Assembly (NCBI GenBank): GCA_947564265.1
Contig: CANOBK010000002.1
Span: forward strand, 105,674-169,673
Length of the DNA stretch: 64,000 nt
Direction of reading: 5' to 3'
From: an uncultured Caryophanales bacterium
Lineage (GTDB): Bacteria; Bacillota_I; Bacilli_A; RF39; UBA660
Of this stretch, positions 1 to 8,330 are shown in pieces (the first letter of the stretch is position 1; every line of letters begins with the position of its first letter). The position numbers were made by a program, and so were the translations under genes. Below the pieces are notes generated by a model. The model saw only the letters and a program-made list of their open reading frames with translations, was not told the DNA's origin and did not search any database.

Positions 1-268
1 TTCTTCTGTTTGCCTCATCATAAAAATTACCACCAGATTCTTCATTCGTGTCAACCAATTTTTCCTCTTTCTTTTGAATCATCAAAAGTTCATCTGCTGA
101 TATTCCATAAAGTTCACAAAGTGGAGCGATTTTATCAAAGTCTGGCATACTCTGATTGGTCTCCCACTTAGAAACTGTTTGTCTACTGACATTTAATTTA
201 TCTGCAACCTCTTCTTGAGATAAATGTTTTGATTTTCTTAAATCTAACAATTTTTCTCCGATTCCCAT
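1..268 (-). CDS. XRE-family helix-turn-helix regulator (C-terminus off the window)
   Basis: The first 89 codons of a minus-strand gene that runs off the left edge. The ATG at 268 follows a GAGGTG ribosome site. Residues 1-60 form a Cro/C1-type helix-turn-helix: LSQEEVADKLNVSRQT with the recognition helix VSRQTVSKWE, then the usual DxxxLxxLxxLYxISxDELL tail. The visible part after residue 65 is acidic and low in complexity; any membrane domain would lie outside the window. A strong -10 box is 20 nt upstream of the start, with the three-copy activator motif behind it. Targets cannot be told from sequence. Confidence 0.85.
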   Translation of the reverse strand, partial: MGIGEKLLDLRKSKHLSQEEVADKLNVSRQTVSKWETNQSMPDFDKIAPLCELYGISADELLMIQKKEEKLVDTNEESGGNFYDEANRR

Positions 269-287
269 TTCTTTCACCTCACTAAAA

Positions 288-355
288 ATTATATACCGAT
301 TGATAGTTGCATTCCACCTCTCTCAGTTGGAAATTTGTCAACCAGAGTTAACATT
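288..355 (-). promoter_or_regulatory. Promoter with upstream activator-type motif (copy 1) for the XRE gene
   Basis: The -10 box TATAAT is at 293-288. No good -35 box exists at the usual distance (TGGAAT). Exactly 48 nt upstream of the -10 starts TTGACAAATTTCCAA (341-327), preceded by AATGTTA (355-349). The same arrangement with the same spacings occurs at 5416-5483 and 15926-15993. Inside it GTTAAC and GTTGAC are spaced as 10-bp direct repeats, as OmpR-type response regulators often need. Confidence 0.6.
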
Positions 356-371
356 CGAAATAAAACAAGCA

Positions 372-632
372 TTATTCTTTATTATTTTTAATTCTATGTG
401 CTGTAATAATCGTATAACTACTCGCATTCACTGTTAAAATACAATTCCCATTTTCAATATAAAAATTCTTACCATTTTTTATAATTCGACTATCTTTATC
501 CTTAATCATATTGAAACACCATAAAACAACATCATCAACATCCAAAGAAAGATTTCTTTTAATTCTCATTATTCCCATTTCTGTTGTGTGTAGCTTGTCC
601 AAATTAGATAATAAAAGGTCACTATCCTTCAT
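372..632 (-). CDS. DUF3781 family protein
   Basis: An 86-residue protein that I recognise as the small DUF3781 family by its LHTTEMGIMRIKRNLSL start, the VVLWCFNMI centre and the CILTVNASSYTIITAH end. No function is established for the family, and I see no catalytic motif, signal peptide or membrane segment. It is complete, with a GGAGAA ribosome site before the ATG. It sits alone between the ZIP transporter, whose terminator lies just upstream, and the XRE gene. Confidence 0.7.
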   Translation of the reverse strand: MKDSDLLLSNLDKLHTTEMGIMRIKRNLSLDVDDVVLWCFNMIKDKDSRIIKNGKNFYIENGNCILTVNASSYTIITAHRIKNNKE

Positions 633-666
633 AATATTTCTCCTCTTTTTCCTATTATATCATACA

Positions 667-692
667 AAAAGCAAATCAAATGATTTGCTTTC
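667..692 (-). terminator. Rho-independent terminator after the ZIP transporter gene
   Basis: Perfect 10-bp stem AAAGCAAATC / GATTTGCTTT with a 4-nt loop, followed on the minus strand by further T residues, directly after the ZIP stop codon. Confidence 0.8.
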
Positions 693-695
693 CAC

Positions 696-1460
696 TTACC
701 CTAGGGCAATATCTAATACCATCATAATGACAAATCCAATCGTAACCCCAATCACTCCAAGAGATGATTTTTTTCCACTATGCATTTCTGGAATTAATTC
801 TTCTGCCACTACATAAATCATAGCACCAGCTGCAAACGATAATAAATAAGGAAGAAGTGGTACGACTAAATTCAGTAATAGGATGGTTGCGAATGCAGCA
901 ATTGGTTCAACTACTCCAGATAATACACCAGCTAAGAATGATTTTTTCTTACTACTACCTTCAACTTTCATAGGCATCGAAATAATGGCACCCTCTGGAA
1001 TATTTTGAATGGCAATCCCTATCGCTAGAATAATAGCCTCAATCAAAGCAATTCCAGAATTTCCTGCTAAGAATCCCGCAAAACAAACTCCAACTGCCAT
1101 TCCTTCTGGAATGTTGTGAAGTGTTACTGAAAACATGAGCATATTGAATTTCTTTCCATCCTTTTTACTTTCCACTTTTTCTGCCATTCGATTTACAATA
1201 ATTAGAAAAACCACTCCTAAAATAAAACCTACTGCTGCTGGAATCCACGCAAATTGGTAACTTTCCTCTGCCATTTCAACAGAAGGCAAAATTAAAGACC
1301 AAACACTAGCGGCAATCATAACACCAGAAGCAAACCCAATCATCGCTTTTTGAAAATTTTCATTCATATTTTTTTTCAAAAAAAAGACAAAGGCACTTCC
1401 TAAACTGGTTCCTAGAAAAGGTATTAGAATTCCTATTATACTATATAATATATTTTCCAT
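696..1460 (-). CDS. ZIP family divalent metal transporter
   Basis: A 254-residue polytopic membrane protein of the ZIP (ZupT/GufA) family, which moves Zn2+ or other divalent metals into the cytoplasm. The two signature helices are present: HNIPEG at residues 115-120 and QNIPEG at 152-157, supplying metal ligands for the binuclear site. About eight hydrophobic helices are visible, and a charged loop near 92-104 (KVESKKDGKK) matches the family's variable cytoplasmic loop. Length is normal. The ATG follows a GAGGAG ribosome site, and the gene is monocistronic with its own terminator. The metal preferred cannot be read from sequence. Confidence 0.9.
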   Translation of the reverse strand: MENILYSIIGILIPFLGTSLGSAFVFFLKKNMNENFQKAMIGFASGVMIAASVWSLILPSVEMAEESYQFAWIPAAVGFILGVVFLIIVNRMAEKVESKKDGKKFNMLMFSVTLHNIPEGMAVGVCFAGFLAGNSGIALIEAIILAIGIAIQNIPEGAIISMPMKVEGSSKKKSFLAGVLSGVVEPIAAFATILLLNLVVPLLPYLLSFAAGAMIYVVAEELIPEMHSGKKSSLGVIGVTIGFVIMMVLDIALG

Positions 1461-1521
1461 GCTTTTTTCTCCTCAACTATTGTATAGTATGCAGAAAGTT
1501 CTATTATGGGAATCGTTATTC

Positions 1522-1550
1522 AAAAAAAAAACGACTTTATCAAAGTCATT
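1522..1550 (-). terminator. Rho-independent terminator after the DUF362 gene
   Basis: GACTTT / AAAGTC stem with a short loop, followed on the minus strand by a run of about ten T residues, 12 nt past the stop at 1562. Confidence 0.75.
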
Positions 1551-1561
1551 CTTATAATAAT

Positions 1562-2440
1562 TTAATCAATTGAAATTAGTTCGTATTCTCTTGTACCAAT
1601 TTCTTGTTTTTCAGCACACTCAATTGTTAATAATCCATTTCGAGATTCAATTCTCTCTACCAAATGGTCTCTTCCTGGATCATCTGATTGATATACTAAA
1701 TCAATACATGCTTGGTCTAAAGCCACAGGATCTAAAGATGCTAAGATTCCAATATCTTTCATACAAGGATCTTCTGCTACATTACAACAATCACAGTCAA
1801 CAGACATATTTACCATCGCATTAATATAAACGATTTTTCCTTGATAAAAATCTGTAATCGTTTTTGCAGAATCTGCCATGGATCTTAAGAAATTATCATG
1901 ATCCGCATTCATTAATTGATCAAAAGAAGCATTTTCTAGACCAGATGTATGAATATAGCTTTTCCCCTCAGAAGAAGCGAGACCAATCGAAAGATTCTTA
2001 ATTGCGCCTCCAAATCCACCCATTGGATGTCCTTTAAAATGAGATAGTACTAACATGGAATCATAGTTTTTCATTTTAGATCCAACAATATTTTTCTTGA
2101 TTACAGATCCATTTGGATTTTCAAGTACATCTTCTCCATCACTATCTAAAATATCAACAGTAAAGTATTTACTCCATCCATGCTTTTCCATTAATTCTTT
2201 ATGTTTTTCTGTCGTATTTCTAGCACCTTCATAAGCAGTATTACATTCTACAACTGTACCATTTACATGTTCAATCACTTCTTTTACAAATTCTGGTTTC
2301 ATATAATTTTGATTTCCTTCTTCTCCCGAATGTAATTTAACAGCCACTTTTCCAGAAAGAGATACTCCTAATTTGTCATATAATTTAACAAGACTTTCCC
2401 CTTTAATTTCCTTTGTAAAATAAACCTTTGCTTTTTCCAT
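1562..2440 (-). CDS. DUF362 domain-containing protein
   Basis: A 292-residue protein of the DUF362 family, recognisable from the KVAVKLHSGEEGN stretch near the start, the SHFKGHPMGGFGGAIKNL segment in the middle and the LASLDPVALDQACIDL motif near the end. The cluster DCDCCNVAEDPC could bind metal or an Fe-S cluster, and DUF362 proteins often carry ferredoxin-like domains, but here the second CxxCxxC domain is absent. An upstream ATG at 2449 lies inside the AGGA ribosome site, so the ATG 8 nt after it (2440) is taken. Monocistronic. Function unknown. Confidence 0.8.
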   Translation of the reverse strand: MEKAKVYFTKEIKGESLVKLYDKLGVSLSGKVAVKLHSGEEGNQNYMKPEFVKEVIEHVNGTVVECNTAYEGARNTTEKHKELMEKHGWSKYFTVDILDSDGEDVLENPNGSVIKKNIVGSKMKNYDSMLVLSHFKGHPMGGFGGAIKNLSIGLASSEGKSYIHTSGLENASFDQLMNADHDNFLRSMADSAKTITDFYQGKIVYINAMVNMSVDCDCCNVAEDPCMKDIGILASLDPVALDQACIDLVYQSDDPGRDHLVERIESRNGLLTIECAEKQEIGTREYELISID

Positions 2441-2519
2441 AGTAATCATCCTTTCTTTTTCTATAAATTTAGTATACTACATTTAAAAAAATCCAACACC
2501 TAAAAGTTTCACTTTTTTA

Positions 2520-4019
2520 TTACATCAAAGGAGCAAATAATCGTAAGATAGTTTGCCATACCGATTTTAAAAATTTAGGTGTTGCTTCCTTCTTAGTAAC
2601 TCTATGGCACTTCTCAATGGTTTCATCTAAATCCTTTTTTATTTCAGAAATACAACTATGATTTTCTAAATATAGTCCACATTCAAAATGCAAATAAAGA
2701 CTTCTATAATCTAGATTCAGTGTTCCGACCGTTGCCATAGAATCATCAGCAACAAATACTTTTGAGTGAATAAATCCTTTTGTATACTTATATATCTTCA
2801 CTCCACCCTCAATCAATAATTGTAAATAAGATTCAGACAAGGTATAAACTATTTTTTTGTCAGGAATCCCAGGAATCACAATCCGAACATCCACTCCCCT
2901 TTTCGCTGCCAAAACAAGGGCATTCGTCAAATCTGTATCAATAATTAAGTAAGGAGTGAAAATGTAAACATAGTCATTCGCTTGATTAATAATATTTAAG
3001 TAAATATCCTTTCCTACCTGTTCATCATCTAATGGGGTTTCTGCATAAGGAACTACAAACCCATTCTTTGACGGTAACTTTTCATAACTATATTGATATT
3101 TTGAAAAGTCAGTATCCTTTTTTCTAAACGTATTCCATATCGTTAGAAACATCACAGTATAACTCCAAACGGCCTCTCCTTCTACTTTAATTCCGTTATC
3201 TTTCCAATGACCATAAGGACTGGATACATTAATGTATTCATCTGCTAAATTAATTCCACCTGAGAAGGCTACCCTCCCATCGATTACTAGGATTTTCCTA
3301 TGATCCCTATGATTCATAATGACACCAGAGATAGGATTTAATTTATTAAATACAACACACTTTATCCCAAATTTCTCTAACTCTTTCTCATAGCCCTTTT
3401 TTAGAGTTGCAATACACCCCGCATCATCATAAATAACTCTAACTTCAACACCTTCTTGTACCTTTCTTTTTAATATTTCTAAAATTGTATTCCACATCGT
3501 TCCATGACTAATAATAAAATATTCTAAAAAGATGAAATTCTCTGCCTTTTCTAATTCTTCTATCATCGCTTGAAAGGCAATTTCTCCTAATGGATAATAC
3601 GAAATATTATTATTTTGTGTTACAGGAAAACCTGCGAAATCACTAATATATCGAAGTCTCCCATTCTTATCTATTTGTTCTTTTAACTTTTCGTCTTGAA
3701 CCAAATATTTTTTACTACTTTTTTCGCTTTGAATCGTATTCTTTAAAAGTTTACTACTTCTTTTATTTTGATAAAGAATAATATAAAGTAAGGTTCCAAT
3801 CAGTGGAAAAAACAATAAAATAATAATCAAAGGTAGCGTAGAAGAATAATTCTTACTATTTTTGATACAACCGACAATCACCGCAATTTCTAAGAATCCA
3901 AATAAAATATTAATAAACCACAAACGATCGATTAAATACATGTAAATAAGTAGGGATAGGGCAATTTGAATCAGAATCCCTATTCCTACAATAATTCCTC
4001 TTTTAACAGCTTCTTTCAT
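2520..4019 (-). CDS. cls: Cardiolipin synthase (phospholipase D superfamily)
   Basis: A 499-residue membrane enzyme joining two phosphatidylglycerol molecules into cardiolipin and glycerol. Two N-terminal transmembrane helices lie at about residues 8-28 and 35-50, with a third hydrophobic stretch at about 60-80. Two HKD catalytic motifs follow: HRKILVID in the first half and HSKVFVAD in the second, each with the downstream glycine-rich turn (GGIN, GTLN). Length and order match Cls of Bacillota. The start follows a GGTGAG ribosome site and a recognisable promoter. Monocistronic. Confidence 0.93.
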   Translation of the reverse strand: MKEAVKRGIIVGIGILIQIALSLLIYMYLIDRLWFINILFGFLEIAVIVGCIKNSKNYSSTLPLIIILLFFPLIGTLLYIILYQNKRSSKLLKNTIQSEKSSKKYLVQDEKLKEQIDKNGRLRYISDFAGFPVTQNNNISYYPLGEIAFQAMIEELEKAENFIFLEYFIISHGTMWNTILEILKRKVQEGVEVRVIYDDAGCIATLKKGYEKELEKFGIKCVVFNKLNPISGVIMNHRDHRKILVIDGRVAFSGGINLADEYINVSSPYGHWKDNGIKVEGEAVWSYTVMFLTIWNTFRKKDTDFSKYQYSYEKLPSKNGFVVPYAETPLDDEQVGKDIYLNIINQANDYVYIFTPYLIIDTDLTNALVLAAKRGVDVRIVIPGIPDKKIVYTLSESYLQLLIEGGVKIYKYTKGFIHSKVFVADDSMATVGTLNLDYRSLYLHFECGLYLENHSCISEIKKDLDETIEKCHRVTKKEATPKFLKSVWQTILRLFAPLM

Positions 4020-4059
4020 ACTTATCTCACCAACAATTTCTTATCACTTTTCTAAATTG

Positions 4060-4088
4060 ATTATATCATTTCTAAGAAATTTTATCAG
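4060..4088 (-). promoter_or_regulatory. Putative sigma-A promoter of cls
   Basis: On the minus strand CTGATA (4088-4083) and TATAAT (4065-4060) are separated by exactly 17 nt, about 40 nt before the cls start. The -35 overlaps the last codons of the upstream XRE gene, so the two are probably transcribed separately. Confidence 0.5.
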
Positions 4089-4762
4089 TACTTTTCTAAA
4101 TTTAGATTCATTAAAAAGTCATAAGTATCTGAACATTCTTTTCCAGATAGTTTTGTTTCTTTTACCAAATAATCAATCGCTTCTTCCCTAGTTTCCAATT
4201 GGGAAAGAAATTTTTTTGTTTCATGAAGTCGATTGATAGAACTAGAAAATTCTTCTATAGAAAGTTTAGGTTCTCTTCCATAAGCATGTCCTTCAACATA
4301 CACCATCATTTGATGATACTTTTTAATACTAAGGTAGAATCCACTAAAAATCGCAAATAAAAGAAAGACTTCATAGTAAAGACTGAGAACAAAAAGAAAG
4401 AGAATAAAGATAAGTCCTATCACTAACTCGAATCGATGATCCTTTTTCCACTTTTTTGTGTAAAATGATATTTTCTCTTTTAAAGTAAAGGAACTATTTT
4501 CTAAAGCCTGATATAAATTATCATCTGCTACTTCCCTAAATTTTTCTTCCTTTATCTTTTCTCCAGCAAAAAAATCATTTAATGTAATATCTAAAATACT
4601 ACAAAGTTCTTTATATAAAGATACATCTGGCAAGCAAATTCCACATTCCCACTTTGAAACTGATTTATCAGAAACTCCCAATTTTTGTGCCAAATCTTTT
4701 TGTGTTAGTTTTTTCTCTTTTCTGCATTGTGCGATTAACTTTCCAATTTTTTCTTGATTCAT
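4085..4762 (-). CDS. XRE-family regulator with two transmembrane helices
   Basis: A 225-residue protein with an N-terminal helix-turn-helix (LTQKDLAQKLGVSDKSVSKWE, about residues 20-40) and a pair of membrane helices in the middle (about 115-150). This architecture is common in Bacillota, where membrane-bound XRE proteins often sense envelope or peptide signals; that role is inference here. A GTG nine bases upstream is part of the GAGGTG ribosome site, so the ATG at 4762 is the likely start. The C-terminal 70 residues are helical and charged. It lies between cls and a second XRE-membrane gene. Confidence 0.82.
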   Translation of the reverse strand: MNQEKIGKLIAQCRKEKKLTQKDLAQKLGVSDKSVSKWECGICLPDVSLYKELCSILDITLNDFFAGEKIKEEKFREVADDNLYQALENSSFTLKEKISFYTKKWKKDHRFELVIGLIFILFLFVLSLYYEVFLLFAIFSGFYLSIKKYHQMMVYVEGHAYGREPKLSIEEFSSSINRLHETKKFLSQLETREEAIDYLVKETKLSGKECSDTYDFLMNLNLEKY

Positions 4763-4838
4763 TAGAATCACCTCTTGTAACTAAAATAACCAATTTCAAT
4801 ACTTTTGAACACCCCTTGAAAGTAGAATTCTTACCTTT

Positions 4839-5393
4839 TTATTCACAAAGCCCATTTTTTTCTTCAAAATAATGTTCAATCTGTTGAATAGAATAATCTA
4901 CATCAGAGTAATCAATCAATTTTTCTAGCGCTTGTTGTAAATTTTTATTACAGTTAGAACAATTAAAGTAACCATCGCTTCCTATTGTAATTGAGTAATC
5001 CTGTGAATCCATAGAACAATATGTTGTAATTGAATGAGAGTTTCCAGTAGTAGTATGGTCTGCCGCAAAAAGAATCACAGCGATCAAAATTAATACAAAA
5101 TAAAGCCCAATAACAATTCCAATTCCTTTTAATATTTTAATAATAATCCCTGCTAGCTTTTCTGTATTACTCACTCTTTCGACTAAAATATGATTCATAT
5201 CGTTATCGACAAGTTCATCGATACTAACATGAAAGATTTGAGAAAGTAATTTTAATTGTTCAATATTGGGAAGTGTTTCTCCAAGCTCCCAATTTGAGAT
5301 AGTCTGTCTCGTAACATTTACTTTTTCTCCTAATTGTTCCTGAGAAAGCCCTTCTTTTTTTCTTAATTCCAAAATCTTGATTCCTAAATTCAT
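4839..5393 (-). CDS. XRE-family regulator with membrane anchor and Cys-containing C-terminal domain
   Basis: A 184-residue protein: helix-turn-helix at residues 14-40 (LSQEQLGEKVNVTRQTISNWE), one long or two short membrane helices at about 80-110, then an outside or C-terminal domain with three cysteines (CSM, FNCSNC). The ATG at 5393 is preferred over the ATG at 5417 because AAAGGAG lies 7 nt before it and because the -10 box at 5421-5416 would overlap the upstream candidate. It is driven by copy 2 of the three-copy activator motif. The next gene upstream is the last gene of the vanG-type cluster, but its own promoter argues against co-transcription. Confidence 0.83.
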   Translation of the reverse strand: MNLGIKILELRKKEGLSQEQLGEKVNVTRQTISNWELGETLPNIEQLKLLSQIFHVSIDELVDNDMNHILVERVSNTEKLAGIIIKILKGIGIVIGLYFVLILIAVILFAADHTTTGNSHSITTYCSMDSQDYSITIGSDGYFNCSNCNKNLQQALEKLIDYSDVDYSIQQIEHYFEEKNGLCE

Positions 5394-5415
5394 AAAAATT
5401 CTCCTTTCGACAATC

Positions 5416-5483
5416 ATTATATTAGAAGTAATTTCTAGAATCTACCAAAACACTTTGGAAATTTGTCAAAGAATCTTAACATT
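5416..5483 (-). promoter_or_regulatory. Promoter with upstream activator-type motif (copy 2)
   Basis: -10 TATAAT at 5421-5416; TTGACAAATTTCCAA starts at 5469, exactly 48 nt upstream; AATGTTA lies at 5483-5477 with the same 7-nt gap as in the other copies. The -35 position (TAGATT) is poor, which fits a promoter that depends on an activator. Transcription would begin only about 16 nt before the XRE ATG at 5393. Confidence 0.6.
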
Positions 5484-5487
5484 TCCT

Positions 5488-6627
5488 TTAAGACTCTATT
5501 CTTGGAAGACGTTCTCCCAATCTACATAAAAGTTCATTGGTAATCGTACCAGCCTTTTCTGATAATTCTACAGCCGATACAGTATCATCCTTAGAATCAA
5601 TCAAAGAGACAATATCCCCAACATGAATAGAATGAAGATCTGTAATATCAATTACTAACTGATCCATACAGATTCTACCAATTACTTTTGCCAATTGATT
5701 ACGAACCTTCACAACCATTCCCAAATTCGATAAATTTCTAGGAATTCCATCGGCATATCCAATAGAAACAGAAGCAATTTTTCTTGGTTCCGCTGCGACA
5801 TAGGTTCTTCCATAACTAACACTATCTTGATCATTAATTTCCCGAATACTAGTAATTCTCGCATTTAAAGATAAAACAGGTTTTACATTCCAATCGTTAG
5901 CGTGATAAGAATCCTTAGCGCTTGGAACACCATACATTAAAATCCCCATTCTTACATAATCATATTCTAAATCAGGATAATTAAGAGTTCCATAACTGCT
6001 TTGTAAATGTACTTTTCCAACAGAATAGCCAAGTTCTTTTAAATGATTGATACAAGTATTAAAATGTTCAATTTGATTTTTAGTAAATTCGATATCTTCA
6101 GGCGTAGAAGAATCCGCTACACACAAATGACTGAATGTCCCTAAAATTTCTAGTTTTTCATTTTCATAAATTTTCGATAATTTAGGAAAATCATCGTACT
6201 TTTCCCCAATACGATTCATTCCTGTATTAATTTTGATATGACATTTTAATTTTGAATCTAGTGGTAATTCTTTCACAGCTTCAGAGTAATCATAGTCAAC
6301 AATTGTCTGAATCAAATCATATTGAGTTACATATTTTAAACTTTCTAAAGAAGTGTAACCTAAAATTAAAATATTCCCTGAAATATTGTTTTTTCTTAAA
6401 AAAATTCCTTCCTCTAATGTTGCTACTGCAAAGTCGCAAATGCCAATGCTAGATAATTTAGAGGCAATTAATAAAGAATCATGACCATAAGCATTTGCTT
6501 TCACAACGGCCATAATTTTTGTTTTATCAGATAAATTTTTTTTAATTTCCTTGATATTATGTTCTAAATTTTCTAAATTAATTTCAACCCAAGCTCTTGT
6601 CTTGGAACACTTTTCTACTTCGTCCAT
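5488..6627 (-). CDS. vanTr: Alanine/serine racemase, racemase part of a split VanT
   Basis: A 379-residue fold-type III PLP racemase. VVKANAYGHD carries the PLP lysine (Lys43); the second catalytic region and the RMGILMYG segment are present. As the last gene of a vanW-vanG-vanXY-vanTm array it corresponds to the C-terminal racemase half of VanT, which supplies D-Ser. In the C-terminal TITNELLC segment, Asn364 aligns by eye with Tyr354 of Geobacillus alanine racemase; Asn at that site is, from memory, the VanT signature favouring serine. The start has an AGGA ribosome site and overlaps the membrane gene by 44 nt in another frame. It could also serve as the cell's alanine racemase. Confidence 0.85.
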   Translation of the reverse strand: MDEVEKCSKTRAWVEINLENLEHNIKEIKKNLSDKTKIMAVVKANAYGHDSLLIASKLSSIGICDFAVATLEEGIFLRKNNISGNILILGYTSLESLKYVTQYDLIQTIVDYDYSEAVKELPLDSKLKCHIKINTGMNRIGEKYDDFPKLSKIYENEKLEILGTFSHLCVADSSTPEDIEFTKNQIEHFNTCINHLKELGYSVGKVHLQSSYGTLNYPDLEYDYVRMGILMYGVPSAKDSYHANDWNVKPVLSLNARITSIREINDQDSVSYGRTYVAAEPRKIASVSIGYADGIPRNLSNLGMVVKVRNQLAKVIGRICMDQLVIDITDLHSIHVGDIVSLIDSKDDTVSAVELSEKAGTITNELLCRLGERLPRIES

Positions 6628-7600
6628 AATGATTTCCTACTTTCTCTATGATAAATGCAAAAATGGTAGTTGTAATAGATACAATCACATATAGTAATAA
6701 ATTGTTATTTACCAATACTTCTTTCATTCCAATTAGTCCAGATAAAAACCGAATTCCAACTAAAAATAAGGGATGGAAAATATAAATATTCGTTGCTATC
6801 GTTCTCAAAGATTTATGATTTCCTTCGGAATAATTCATGATATAAGAGAAGAAAAAATACATGAAGGGAACTAGGAAAACATACATACTATCATGTCTTT
6901 GAAAGTGATAGTGATGTAATAACATTCCCTCAAAAGTCATCGATAAAAAGAAGAAAAAAATCCAAAAAGGAGAATGGAAATTACTTTTATTGTTCTTTCC
7001 TATACAGTACCCCAGATAAAGAAAAATTGGAGCGAAAAAAACACCATTTCTAGTATAATCAAAAATTTTAAATAATCCGTCATAGATAGTAACGAGTACT
7101 TCATTTTTTTGAACAATTCCATAATAACTATCTCCCAACAAACCAATACAATATAAAATCGTAACAGCGAAAAACACTTTCTTATCATCCATATTTTTTA
7201 ACAAATAATAGGTAATCCATATTCCTAAAATTAAAGCAGGAAAATACCATAAATGATAAAATGTACCATTAATAAAAATATCCTTCAAAATCGATAACAC
7301 ATGAATTTCTTTTAATGTACCCATATAAATATTAATTGGAAGATATAAAAGAATACAAAACAAATAAATTTTTAATATTTTTTTTGTATGATTTTTTAGT
7401 CTTTGTTTATCTTTCAAAGAACGATTTAAAACATAATATCCAGTAATCATTAAAAATAATGGAACTACAATTCTACCTAGTATTCTTGTAAAAAAGAAAT
7501 CAAACTCACCGTTAATCTGGGCAAATGGTGAAATATGATTCGCAATAATTAGAAAAGTTACAAGAAATCTTACAACATCAACATTTATCTTTTTACTCAT
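6584..7600 (-). CDS. vanTm: Acyltransferase-3-like membrane protein, membrane part of a split VanT
   Basis: A 338-residue protein with about ten transmembrane helices and the acyltransferase-3/OafA-like opening RFLVTFLIIANHISPF and MITGYYVLNR. In VanG- and VanC-type clusters VanT is one protein with this domain at its N-terminus, thought to import L-Ser, and a racemase at its C-terminus. Here the two halves are separate, overlapping genes in different frames; their summed length (717) is close to that of intact VanT proteins. VanL clusters also have separate vanTm and vanTr genes, as I recall. The start overlaps the vanXY end by 8 nt. Confidence 0.82.
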   Translation of the reverse strand: MSKKINVDVVRFLVTFLIIANHISPFAQINGEFDFFFTRILGRIVVPLFLMITGYYVLNRSLKDKQRLKNHTKKILKIYLFCILLYLPINIYMGTLKEIHVLSILKDIFINGTFYHLWYFPALILGIWITYYLLKNMDDKKVFFAVTILYCIGLLGDSYYGIVQKNEVLVTIYDGLFKIFDYTRNGVFFAPIFLYLGYCIGKNNKSNFHSPFWIFFFFLSMTFEGMLLHHYHFQRHDSMYVFLVPFMYFFFSYIMNYSEGNHKSLRTIATNIYIFHPLFLVGIRFLSGLIGMKEVLVNNNLLLYVIVSITTTIFAFIIEKVGNHYGRSRKVFQDKSLG

Positions 7601-8330
7601 TTTCTACTCTTCTAGTTAAAATAAAACCATCTACATTATTTCCGGATATGATTGAATCATTTTCCACTTCGATAGAATCTTCTTCATTTTGGTATGGAAG
7701 ATAAAATATTTCATATCCATCGATTTTAAGTGGATTACTTGGATAAATAAAATCTTTTAAGTAATTCAAATATTCTTCTAAACAGAAATCATGATCAGTT
7801 ATTATTTTAGAATGAGGAAATCCAACATAACGGAAATGCCATTCTTCTTTAGAGATTTTTGTAATTTCCTTTTTTTCCTCTTGATACCTTTCGATAAATC
7901 CATAATTTGGTGCTACACTTCTAAATTCTTGGCAGATTCCGTGATAAGGAAAACTAGGACAAATAAAATCAATTTCCCCTTCGTTTAATGCCAAATCAAT
8001 CGCAAGTCCCGTTTGATGCTCACTCGCATTAGGAAGAGCTACAAATTTCTTGGTAAATTCTTCTCCATTTTCCTTAACAGAAGTATCATAAATATCAATT
8101 TGTTCCTCTAAAGAACGATAACCACTAACAGGAACAATCCTCTTTCCTGCCTCAATTTCACTTAACGCAAGATGAAGTTTCTCATTTGCACACTTTTCTA
8201 GTTCAATTTCCTTAAATTCATCATCAAATGGTACTAAAACTGGTTGATTCTTTTGTAATAAATAATCTGGGTTAATTAAAATTAAATATCCTTTTCCAAT
8301 ATTTTCTTTTGTTAATTCGAACTTTTTCAT
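7593..8330 (-). CDS. vanXY: VanXY-like D,D-peptidase (M15B family)
   Basis: A 245-residue zinc D,D-peptidase. The M15 signature is complete: SEHQTGLAIDLAL (zinc His and Asp) and EEWHFRYVG (catalytic Glu and zinc His), with the substrate-side VSGYRSLEEQ upstream. VanXY enzymes remove D-Ala-D-Ala dipeptide and the terminal D-Ala of the pentapeptide, so that only D-Ala-D-Ser precursors remain. There is no signal peptide or membrane anchor, which favours cytoplasmic VanXY over VanY. About 70 residues follow the last motif. It overlaps the ligase gene by 4 nt (ATGA) and vanTm by 8 nt. Confidence 0.85.
   Translation of the reverse strand: MKKFELTKENIGKGYLILINPDYLLQKNQPVLVPFDDEFKEIELEKCANEKLHLALSEIEAGKRIVPVSGYRSLEEQIDIYDTSVKENGEEFTKKFVALPNASEHQTGLAIDLALNEGEIDFICPSFPYHGICQEFRSVAPNYGFIERYQEEKKEITKISKEEWHFRYVGFPHSKIITDHDFCLEEYLNYLKDFIYPSNPLKIDGYEIFYLPYQNEEDSIEVENDSIISGNNVDGFILTRRVENE

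Noticed and set aside
311-330. CTGAGA in copy 1 as part of a TPP riboswitch
   Set aside because: Copy 2 and copy 3 lack it, and no other TPP motif or thiamin gene is near.
324-345. TTGACA of the three-copy motif read as a -35 box
   Set aside because: The base 17 nt downstream is GGTGGA, GGTAGA or GGTGGC in the three copies, not a -10. A good -10 lies 48 nt away in all three, so the element is more likely an upstream site.
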